From: Candidatus Methanodesulfokora sp.
GTDB taxonomy: Archaea > Korarchaeota > Korarchaeia > Korarchaeales > Korarchaeaceae
NCBI GenBank assembly: GCA_023269865.1
Contig: JAGDWR010000002.1
Coordinates: forward strand, 7,321-21,033
Direction of reading: 5' to 3'
DNA length: 13,713 bases
Part shown: positions 6,963-12,714 of the stretch, one piece after another
How the letters are laid out: each line of letters starts with the position of its first letter
Numbering within the stretch: the stretch's first letter is position 1
Notes under the pieces: model-generated
Told to the model about the DNA's origin: nothing
What the model saw: only the letters and a program-made list of their open reading frames with translations
Database searches by the model: none
Program-made: the position numbers and the translations under genes

Positions 6963-7759
6963 CTTTCCTGAATTCCAGCTATCTCCAGCCCCAGATTCCT
7001 TATAGCTGAGATGACATCACTGATTCCCACTCCTCTTTCTACTATAATCTCCGAGATACCTACAGCATAGACCTTCCTTGTCTCAATCCCTTGCTGAGCC
7101 AGCATTCTGCTCAGATCCGATAGAAAGAGCCTTACTCCATCGAGCGAAGCTGCCCTTAACTTTAATGTTATCTCATTTCCTGCTGTCTCTATCTCAAATA
7201 TGCCCTGAATGTCCTCAACAGCCAAGCTGTTTATCAGGCTGGATGCTATCGAGGAGTTGGATTTGTACCAAACATCTATGATACCCGTCAGATAACAAGC
7301 TTTTTCCAAAGTTTTTACGGAATCGCATGCAGTTTTAGCCATGGACAGAACACTTACAGCATCTCCATCTGGTATTTCAATGAAGAACTTCCTGAAGCCA
7401 TCATCCTCAGCTATCCTGTATGTTATCCTAACAGGAATTGCTGATACAGCTGGATTTGTGAAATCCTGTCCCATCAAAAAAGTAGTGCCTTTTGTAATAT
7501 CATAAAAAACAATAAAGCTATCAGTTGCATACACTATTTTCCCTGTCGCGTTTAAGTAGCCTCCCTCAACTCTTGCCATGGAAACACCCGCCAGAACGCT
7601 GACATTATTTGATACAAGCTTATAGTATGTGGCAGAAGCCCCTGTTATGCTGCTGCCCCTTATGTCAAACATTCTATCTTTAGGGGATAAAATAAGAAAC
7701 AAAACTACAACAAAAAATAAAAATAAAAGTAGGTCGAGGAGTAAAGATTCTTTCCTCAG
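6956..7759 (-). CDS. Membrane-anchored extracytoplasmic protein P1, paralogue of P2, probable CTG start
   Basis: This protein of about 267 residues has unknown function and is similar by eye to the next gene. From the CTG at 7759 it begins LRKESLLLDLLLFLF, giving a basic N-terminus and one membrane segment, followed by an outward-facing soluble domain with TGKIVYATDSFIVFY and a C-terminal IIVERGVGISDVISAI segment that matches the paralogue. The first standard start in frame is TTG at 7702, but that lies within the membrane segment, removes the basic anchor and has no ribosome-binding site. CTG has GGAGGT exactly six bases upstream, directly after the thermosome stop. No ATG, GTG or TTG occurs in frame between the stop upstream and 7702. 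A CTG start is rare and is inferred. The gene opens the four-gene envelope cluster and is likely cotranscribed with the thermosome, at least in part. Confidence 0.65.
   Translation of the reverse strand: MRKESLLLDLLLFLFFVVVLFLILSPKDRMFDIRGSSITGASATYYKLVSNNVSVLAGVSMARVEGGYLNATGKIVYATDSFIVFYDITKGTTFLMGQDFTNPAVSAIPVRITYRIAEDDGFRKFFIEIPDGDAVSVLSMAKTACDSVKTLEKACYLTGIIDVWYKSNSSIASSLINSLAVEDIQGIFEIETAGNEITLKLRAASLDGVRLFLSDLSRMLAQQGIETRKVYAVGISEIIVERGVGISDVISAIRNLGLEIAGIQERC
7683..7736 (-). terminator. T-rich tract after the thermosome, possible leaky terminator inside P1
   Basis: On the minus strand this stretch has several T runs (TTTT, TTTTT, TTTTTT, TTTT) over about 50 bases, starting some 35 bases past the thermosome stop. 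Archaeal RNA polymerase terminates at T-rich non-template tracts without needing a hairpin. The same bases encode the leucine/phenylalanine membrane anchor of P1, so the tract may simply reflect coding for hydrophobic residues. Whether it terminates cannot be told from sequence. Confidence 0.35.
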
Positions 7760-7765
7760 GCTATT

Positions 7766-7771
7766 ACCTCC
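7766..7771 (-). promoter_or_regulatory. Ribosome-binding site upstream of the CTG start of P1
   Basis: GGAGGT on the minus strand abuts the TAA stop of the thermosome (7772-7774) and lies six bases before CTG at 7759. Its perfect match and spacing are the main reason for placing the start there instead of at TTG 7702. Confidence 0.65.
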
Positions 7772-9430
7772 TTAAAACTCAGATCCCTTTCCGAATTCCT
7801 TCTCCTCTTCTTCTCCTTTCTTCTCCTTCTTCTCCTCCTTTTCGTACGGCTTTGCTGATATTATATCATCTGTCTTTATTATCAGTGTAGCGGTCTCTGT
7901 AGCAGCTGCTAGCGCATTTCTCACAGCCCTGTATGTGTCGACAACATTGAGCTTTGCCATATCAGCTATATCTCCAGCTATTGGATCTATTCCATATGAT
8001 ATTCTTCCCTCTGAGTGCTCCTTCCTCAGCCTCACTATGGCATCAACGGAGTCCATTCCAGCATTTTCCGCCAGTATCCTCGGTATGCTCTCAAGAGCAT
8101 CTGCAAATGCCTCAATAGCAAGCTGATCCTTTCCTCCCACCTTCTCGGCATATCTTCTGAGCCTTATTGCTAGTGTTTGCTGCACGGCTCCTCCACCCCA
8201 GAGCACTTTTCCATCCTCCACGACATTTCTTGTCACATATAGGGCATCTTTCAGCCCTCTTTCTGCCTCATCAAGTATTGTGTCAGCTCCAGCCCTGAGG
8301 AGTATTGTCACAGCCTTCGGATTCTTGCAGTTCTCCACGAATATCATTCTGTCGTCTCCAATCTTGCGCTCCTCGACTAGACCAGCATATCCGAGGCTCT
8401 CAGGCGTTAGATCATCAAGATTGCTTATTATCTTCCCACCAGTTGCCTTCTCCAGCCTTGTCATGTCCTTCTCACTTATTCTTCTGGCTGCTAGAATCCC
8501 ATGTTTTGCTAAGAAGTGCTGAGCAACCTCGTCTATACCTTTCTGGCAGAACACCACGTTCGCCCCAGAGGCAGCTATCTTCTCCACCTTCTCCTGGAGC
8601 ATCTTGGTCTCCTGCTCTATGAATCCTCTGAGCTCCTGAGGGCTGGACACTTGAACCTCAACATCTATCTCAGGCTTTTTGACCTCTAGAGATACGTTTA
8701 GCAGAGCTATTTTTGCGTTCTCAACCCTTCTTGGCATGTTCCTGTGAACCACCTCCTTGTCCAGCACTATTCCCTTCACATACTCGGTTTCGGAGAGGCT
8801 CTTCCCCTTCTTCTTCATTATCTTCACGTTGTCTATGTCAACAACTTTCTTTCCATCGTGCTCCTCAGCTACAGATAGAACTGACTCAACAGCTATTCTA
8901 GCCAGGAACTCCTTCTCTCCTCTTATCATCTTGCTGGCCATTGCTGTTGTGGCAACCTTTATGAGCCACTCCTTGTCATCTGGATTCACCTTCGTGGCCA
9001 GATTGTCCAGCTCCTCTTGTGCATACTTTAAAGCTTTCTCAAAACCATCTATTATTATTGTTGGATGTATATCCTTGTTTAACAAGTCCTCGGCTTTCTC
9101 TATCAGCTCTCCTGCGAGTACAACAGCTGTTGTGGTTCCGTCCCCGGCCTCCTTATCCTGAGCTTTAGCGAGGTTTACCATCAGCTTTGCGGCCGGGTGG
9201 GCCACCTCCATTTCTTGTAGTATTGTGGCCCCATCATTGCTGACTGTTATATCTCCTAGGGAATCCACTATCATTTTATCCATGCCCTTTGGCCCAAGAG
9301 ATGTCTTTATTATGTCAGCTATTGCCTTTGCTGCCTCCATGTTTATTCTTCTAGCTTCCTCACCCTTTGTCCTAGTAGTACCCTCCTTGAGGATAAGGAC
9401 AGGTCTGCCACCTATATTAGCTATGGCCAT
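7772..9430 (-). CDS. Thermosome subunit (group II chaperonin)
   Basis: This subunit of the double-ring ATP-dependent archaeal chaperonin folds proteins in the cytosol. The 552-residue length is normal. Visible landmarks are the equatorial SLGPKGMDKM (residues 44-53), SNDGATIL (64-71) and the ATP-binding GDGTTTAVVLAGEL (97-110). Later come the apical domain, the returning intermediate domain with NVVEDG (402-407, including catalytic D406), GGGA (412-415) and YGIDPIAG (479-486). The segment around GGGA is unusual: VLWGGGAVQQTL, where most homologues have a proline before GGGA and an acidic residue soon after. The C-terminal tail (529-552) is rich in lysine and glutamate and ends GSEF instead of the glycine-methionine tail common in the family. 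ATG at 9430 is preferred over GTG at 9433 because GGAGGTGA lies six bases upstream of it. It reads divergently from the nucleoside phosphorylase and is followed at once by the envelope gene cluster. Confidence 0.97.
   Translation of the reverse strand: MAIANIGGRPVLILKEGTTRTKGEEARRINMEAAKAIADIIKTSLGPKGMDKMIVDSLGDITVSNDGATILQEMEVAHPAAKLMVNLAKAQDKEAGDGTTTAVVLAGELIEKAEDLLNKDIHPTIIIDGFEKALKYAQEELDNLATKVNPDDKEWLIKVATTAMASKMIRGEKEFLARIAVESVLSVAEEHDGKKVVDIDNVKIMKKKGKSLSETEYVKGIVLDKEVVHRNMPRRVENAKIALLNVSLEVKKPEIDVEVQVSSPQELRGFIEQETKMLQEKVEKIAASGANVVFCQKGIDEVAQHFLAKHGILAARRISEKDMTRLEKATGGKIISNLDDLTPESLGYAGLVEERKIGDDRMIFVENCKNPKAVTILLRAGADTILDEAERGLKDALYVTRNVVEDGKVLWGGGAVQQTLAIRLRRYAEKVGGKDQLAIEAFADALESIPRILAENAGMDSVDAIVRLRKEHSEGRISYGIDPIAGDIADMAKLNVVDTYRAVRNALAAATETATLIIKTDDIISAKPYEKEEKKEKKGEEEEKEFGKGSEF
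7793..7850. repeat. Low-complexity purine/pyrimidine tract encoding the E/K tail
   Basis: The + strand is almost pure pyrimidine (repeated CTT/CTC triplets), and the coding strand is GAA/GAG/AAG. It encodes the charged, presumably disordered C-terminus of the thermosome. Such tracts change length easily by slippage. Confidence 0.6.
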
Positions 9431-9436
9431 CACACA

Positions 9437-9444
9437 TCACCTCC
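9437..9444 (-). promoter_or_regulatory. Ribosome-binding site of the thermosome gene
   Basis: GGAGGTGA on the minus strand, a full anti-16S match, lies six bases before ATG 9430 and selects it over the in-frame GTG one codon upstream. Confidence 0.75.
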
Positions 9445-9483
9445 ATTAGCGTACAACCTGTCTGTCCCAATATGGTCAGATGC

Positions 9484-9492
9484 AAATATAAA
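9484..9492. promoter_or_regulatory. AT-rich TATA element in the divergent thermosome/phosphorylase promoter region
   Basis: The + strand reads AAATATAAA and the minus strand TTTATATTT. For the phosphorylase it lies about 40 bases before the ATG, giving a predicted start of transcription near 9513, just ahead of the GGAGGTG at 9517-9523. For the thermosome it gives a start near 9462 and a leader of about 30 bases holding the GGAGGTGA. One element could thus serve both directions. A second box, CTTATAAG at 9505-9512, is palindromic; it could serve the thermosome with a leader of about 50 bases, but is too close to the phosphorylase ATG unless that transcript is leaderless. Confidence 0.5.
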
Positions 9493-9516
9493 TGTTGAGC
9501 TATCCTTATAAGAGTT

Positions 9517-9523
9517 GGAGGTG
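9517..9523 (+). promoter_or_regulatory. Ribosome-binding site of the nucleoside phosphorylase
   Basis: GGAGGTG lies five bases before ATG 9529. Its presence argues for a leadered transcript, and so for the upstream TATA at 9484-9492 rather than the closer box at 9505-9512. Confidence 0.7.
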
Positions 9524-9528
9524 CGCTG

Positions 9529-10347
9529 ATGCCGAGAGTTGCGATAATTGGGGGAAGCGGATTCTACTCTATATTCGAAAATCCAGAGCAGAAGGAAGTG
9601 AAAACCCCATTTGGGGATGTTTTTTTAGACATTGGAAGGATAAGGAATGTAGAAGTAGCTTTTATAGCAAGACATGGGAAGAAGCATGATATACCTCCTG
9701 CTAAAGTGAACTACAAGGCTAATCTGTATGCCTTAAAGCAGATAGGGGTCGAGAGAGTTATAGCAACAAATGCGGTTGGTGCGATAAACCCATCTCTTGA
9801 GCCCGGAACTTTTGTAGTTCCAGATGACTTCATAGACTTTACAAAAAACAGAGATAGCACATTTTATGATGGAAAAACAGAGATAGTGGTAAATGGAAGG
9901 GTTTTGAAAGGAGTTGTCCATGTTTCCATGACCCCTGACCCGTATTGCCCTGAGATAAGACGTTCTATTCTTCAAGCCCTCAAGGAAGCTGGTGTGAAGT
10001 TTAGAGATGGAGGCGTTTATGTGGTGACTGAGGGAAACAGATTTGAAACCCCCGCTGAAATAAAAGCTTTCTCATATCTTGGCGGGGACGTAGTTGGCAT
10101 GACTGGAGTTCCTGAAGTCGTTCTGGCTAGGGAGCTAGCTATGTGCTATGCAACCTTGTGCCTTGTCACAAATTATGCCGCTGGAGTCCAGGGGAGCAAA
10201 AAGCTAACCCATGATGAGGTAGCTGAGATATACGAAAGGAACTTGAGATATTTGAGGGATATTGTGGCTAGAACTGTGGAGCTAATACCCATAAGCAGAT
10301 CATGTAGCTGTGGAAAGGCATTAGAAGGTGCAATAGCAAGCAAGTGA
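9529..10347 (+). CDS. MTAP-family nucleoside phosphorylase, probably 6-oxopurine specific
   Basis: This enzyme cleaves a purine nucleoside with phosphate to free base and (methylthio)ribose-1-phosphate, in purine and methylthioadenosine salvage. The 272-residue length fits the PNP/MTAP family 2. Landmarks are GGSG (8-11), FIARHGKKHDIPP (45-57, phosphate and sugar site), ATNAVGAI (79-86), VTEGNRFET (166-174) and VGMTGVPE (189-196). In 6-aminopurine MTAPs the base-recognition segment contains an aspartate (VTDYD). Here it is LVTNYAAG with N215 and A217, as in family members that act on 6-oxopurines such as guanosine, inosine or methylthioinosine. The C-terminus carries CSC (259-261), like the CXC disulfide motif described in hyperthermophilic MTAPs. 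ATG is supported by GGAGGTG at 9517-9523. The gene appears monocistronic; the orphan hairpin element starts at its stop codon. Many databases would label it plain MTAP. Confidence 0.88.
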   Translation: MPRVAIIGGSGFYSIFENPEQKEVKTPFGDVFLDIGRIRNVEVAFIARHGKKHDIPPAKVNYKANLYALKQIGVERVIATNAVGAINPSLEPGTFVVPDDFIDFTKNRDSTFYDGKTEIVVNGRVLKGVVHVSMTPDPYCPEIRRSILQALKEAGVKFRDGGVYVVTEGNRFETPAEIKAFSYLGGDVVGMTGVPEVVLARELAMCYATLCLVTNYAAGVQGSKKLTHDEVAEIYERNLRYLRDIVARTVELIPISRSCSCGKALEGAIASK

Positions 10348-10390
10348 CCAAGAAGGTCAAGCCTCACCCTTCAGGGCGGGGAGGAGGTCA
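10345..10390 (+). mobile_element. Orphan hairpin element resembling an IS200/IS605-type right end or omega-RNA 3' region
   Basis: Two stem-loops sit directly after the phosphorylase gene. The first pairs TGACC (10345-10349) with GGTCA (10355-10359). The second pairs CCTC-A-CCCT (10362-10370) with AGGG-C-GGGG (10373-10381) around a TC loop, then GAGGAGGTCA follows. This string, with the CCCTTCAGGG core and GGGGAGGAGGTCA tail, strongly recalls the ends of tnpB-bearing IS200/IS605-family elements in archaea, where it also forms the 3' scaffold of the TnpB guide (omega) RNA. No tnpB, tnpA or second end is visible in the window, so it would be a remnant or a solo RNA. A simple terminator is less likely because no T run follows. 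The resemblance is from memory, not from a search. Confidence 0.45.
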
Positions 10391-10450
10391 GTTCAGTACT
10401 CAGGTGGTAGCTAATTAATTTATAGAAGTTTCATTAATAAGAAAAAAAGC

Positions 10451-10458
10451 TTTTATTG
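10451..10458 (+). promoter_or_regulatory. TATA box of the PGK-GAPDH-mutase operon
   Basis: TTTTATTG follows a purine-rich stretch (GAAAAAAAGC) that could act as a BRE. It lies 33-40 bases upstream of the PGK ATG, predicting a transcript start near 10479. That leaves a leader of about 12 bases that contains GGAGAT (10482-10487). The rest of the 143-bp gap after the phosphorylase holds the orphan hairpin and AT-rich sequence. Confidence 0.5.
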
Positions 10459-10490
10459 ATACTTTAACGCCTGTTAAACTTGGAGATAGG

Positions 10491-11702
10491 ATGCCCGTAA
10501 AGGACATACCAACTCTTGATGATGTAGATATATCAAATAAAAGGGTCTTTTTGAGGGTTGATCTAAATGTCCCGGTGGGCAAGAACGGGGAGATATTGGA
10601 TACCGAGAAGTTCAGGGACTCTGTGGATACTTTAAAGGAGATAGTCTCAGCGGGATCCTCTGTTGTGGTGGCCACTCATCAGGGAAGGCCTGGAAGCTCT
10701 GATTTTATATCAACAGAACAGCATGCGAAATACCTCTCGGAGTTCTCAGGCATAAATGTGGAGCATGTCGATGACGTGATGTCCAGATGGGTTAGAGAGA
10801 GAATAAGCTCGATGAAGCCAGGGGAAGTTATAATGCTCGAGAACTTGAGGATTATATCCGAGGAGAATGAAGAGCTGAGCATAGATAAGCTACTCAGAAC
10901 CCACTTTGTTAGGAGGCTTGGACCCCTATTCGACGTATATGTTAATGATGCTTTCCAAACAATACATAGAGGTCATCCCTCTCTTGTTGCATTTCCCTAC
11001 ATAAAGCCATCTGCTGCAGGAAGATTGATGGAGAAGATGCTGAGGGAGCTCTGGGAAATAGATTCAATAGAGGGGAGAAGAGTATTTCTTTTAGGAGGAT
11101 CAAAAGTGGAGGACAAGTTAAAGGTATCAATTCATGCACTGAGGCATGGAAAAGTGGATGAAGTCCTATCCGGAGGTCTTCTTGGTATCTTGCTTGCTAT
11201 GGCTGCAGGCCATAGTGCTGGAAAATCTGCTGAGATCATAGATGACTTGGATATACTCCTTCCTGCTGCAAAGGAGCTCTTGTCCAGCTACAAGGACAGA
11301 GTATTCTATCCAGTTGACTTCATTGTCACGGAGAACGGAAAGAAGAACATAGTTCCAGTTTACTCTGTGCCTAAAAACGCAAAAATAGTGGATATAGGGC
11401 CAGGCACTGTTGAGATATACAAGGAGAGAATGAAAAACTCTGATTTGGTCATAGCGAATGGTCCAATGGGGATATTTGAGGATCCTGAATTTAGATATGG
11501 AACAATGGAGCTAATAAAAGCAGCAAAGGACATGAAAGGGAGGTTTGTGTTCTGCGGAGGTCATCTCAGCTCTGCTGCCAGGATGCTCGAATTGAAGAAC
11601 TCAAGGATTTATACGGCAGGTGGAGCTATACTTTACAGCTTGGCTGGGATGCCTCTCCCAGCCCTGGATGCCCTGAGGGAGGGATCAAAGCGTGCCCATT
11701 AA
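10491..11702 (+). CDS. pgk: Phosphoglycerate kinase
   Basis: This enzyme interconverts 1,3-bisphosphoglycerate and ADP with 3-phosphoglycerate and ATP, in glycolysis and gluconeogenesis. The 403-residue length is typical of archaeal PGK. Visible motifs are RVDLNVP (residues 22-28), ATHQGRPG (61-68), ENLR (117-120), VNDAFQTIHRGHPSL (150-164), LLGGSKVEDKL (about 200-210), the hinge and nucleotide-site segment NGPMGIFE, and the C-terminal FCGGHLSSA and TAGGA. The usual GGGDT/GGGHT-type loop appears as CGGHLSS, as in other archaea. ATG has GGAGAT nearby. The end overlaps the GAPDH start by 11 bp, so the two are cotranscribed. This is a common archaeal pairing because the enzymes act in sequence and share 1,3-bisphosphoglycerate. 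Confidence 0.97.
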   Translation: MPVKDIPTLDDVDISNKRVFLRVDLNVPVGKNGEILDTEKFRDSVDTLKEIVSAGSSVVVATHQGRPGSSDFISTEQHAKYLSEFSGINVEHVDDVMSRWVRERISSMKPGEVIMLENLRIISEENEELSIDKLLRTHFVRRLGPLFDVYVNDAFQTIHRGHPSLVAFPYIKPSAAGRLMEKMLRELWEIDSIEGRRVFLLGGSKVEDKLKVSIHALRHGKVDEVLSGGLLGILLAMAAGHSAGKSAEIIDDLDILLPAAKELLSSYKDRVFYPVDFIVTENGKKNIVPVYSVPKNAKIVDIGPGTVEIYKERMKNSDLVIANGPMGIFEDPEFRYGTMELIKAAKDMKGRFVFCGGHLSSAARMLELKNSRIYTAGGAILYSLAGMPLPALDALREGSKRAH

Positions 11703-12714
11703 AGTTGGTGTGGTAGGATATGGGACAATAGGAGCCAGGATTGCTGATGCTGTGATGAAACAGCCGGACATGGAGCTCATAGGGATAGCCAAGACAACTC
11801 CAGATTATAAAGCAAAAACCGCAGTATCCAGAGGAATTAAGATCTTTATCCCAGAAAATTCTATTGAAAGCTGGAAGAAAGCTGGGATAAAGGTGGATGG
11901 AGTTGTTGAGGACCTTGTAAGAGAGGCAGATGTCATAGTGGATGCTACTCCAAAGGGCGTTGGAAAAGCTAATTCTGAAATATACAAAAAAGAGGGAAGA
12001 ATCGCCATATTTCAAGGAGGGGAGAAGAAGGACTTAGTTGAGGCAACTGTTGTCGCTCAGGTGAATTACAATGAGGCAAGAGGAAAGAGAATGATAAGAG
12101 TTCCATCATGCAACACAACCGCACTATCAAGGATTTCCTGGTTTCTAGAGAGGGAATATGGTGTTGAAAGGATAATTGCAACAATAGCTAGAAGAGCAGC
12201 AGATCCAGCTGATAAGAAGGAGGGAATCATAGATAACATAGAGTTCGATCCTATAAAGCCCCCTTCCCACCATGGGGAGGATGTGAGAACAGTATTGAAA
12301 AACTTGAACATATTCACAACAGCAATAAAGATACCGACAACGCACGCACACCTGCATCTGATAAACGCGAAACTCAGGAAAAAGGCAAGTAGGGAGGAGA
12401 TAATTGATGCTTTATCGGAGGAGAGGAGAATAATGCTTGTGTCAAGCGAGGATGGAATCACGACAACAGCTGATGTATTTGAGCTGAGCAGACATCTAGG
12501 AAGGCCGATGAATAACATATATGAGAACGTCATATGGATTGAATCAATTCACTCAGATGAAGAATGGGTTTACCTGGCCCAAGCAGTTCACCAGGAGGCG
12601 ATTGTGGTCCCTGAAAACATAGATGCAATAAGAGCAGTTGCGTCAACCTTGGATGCTGAAAGCTCTATGAACACAACTGATAGGACTCTTGGCATAGTTA
12701 AAGGAAGGATATAA
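11692..12714 (+). CDS. gap: Archaeal (class II) glyceraldehyde-3-phosphate dehydrogenase, phosphorylating
   Basis: This enzyme converts glyceraldehyde-3-phosphate with phosphate and NAD(P)+ to 1,3-bisphosphoglycerate; in archaea it mostly serves gluconeogenesis. The 340-residue length is typical. The N-terminal Rossmann motif is VGVVGYGTIGARIADAV (5-21), followed by DATPKGVGKAN (84-94), IFQGGEKK (106-113) and the catalytic cysteine in PSCNTTALSRI (C140). Later segments RRAADPADKKEG, HGEDVRTVL and PTTHAHLHLI are those of the archaeal family and differ from bacterial GAPDH. The GTG start (CG-GTG-CCC-ATT) follows GGGAGGGAT inside PGK and gives the conserved N-terminus. The stop overlaps the ATG of the next gene as TAATG. 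It is the middle gene of the PGK-GAPDH-mutase operon. Confidence 0.97.
   Translation: MPIKVGVVGYGTIGARIADAVMKQPDMELIGIAKTTPDYKAKTAVSRGIKIFIPENSIESWKKAGIKVDGVVEDLVREADVIVDATPKGVGKANSEIYKKEGRIAIFQGGEKKDLVEATVVAQVNYNEARGKRMIRVPSCNTTALSRISWFLEREYGVERIIATIARRAADPADKKEGIIDNIEFDPIKPPSHHGEDVRTVLKNLNIFTTAIKIPTTHAHLHLINAKLRKKASREEIIDALSEERRIMLVSSEDGITTTADVFELSRHLGRPMNNIYENVIWIESIHSDEEWVYLAQAVHQEAIVVPENIDAIRAVASTLDAESSMNTTDRTLGIVKGRI

Noticed and set aside
7672..7702. TTG 7702 or ATG 7672 as the start of P1
   Set aside because: Both cut away or split the membrane anchor, lack a ribosome-binding site and break the match with the paralogue's N-terminus.
7793..7850. CTT/CTC tract as a CRISPR or regulatory repeat
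   Set aside because: The triplet pattern is explained by the lysine/glutamate tail of the thermosome, and there is no repeat-spacer structure.
8757..9161. 134-codon plus-strand frame opposite the thermosome
   Set aside because: It is antisense to an unmistakable chaperonin gene, is serine/phenylalanine-rich as expected for a mirror of charged codons, and has no supporting start context.
10361..10382. GC-rich hairpin as an ordinary intrinsic terminator of the phosphorylase gene
   Set aside because: No T run follows the stem, archaeal terminators rarely need hairpins, and the surrounding string looks more like a transposon end. Not fully excluded.
10391..10490. Possible tRNA or small gene in the phosphorylase-PGK gap
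   Set aside because: No cloverleaf or open frame with a start signal is visible; the sequence is AT-rich promoter DNA.
12066..12533. 155-codon minus-strand frame opposite GAPDH
   Set aside because: It lies fully within GAPDH on the other strand and has a low-complexity serine/leucine composition typical of a shadow frame.
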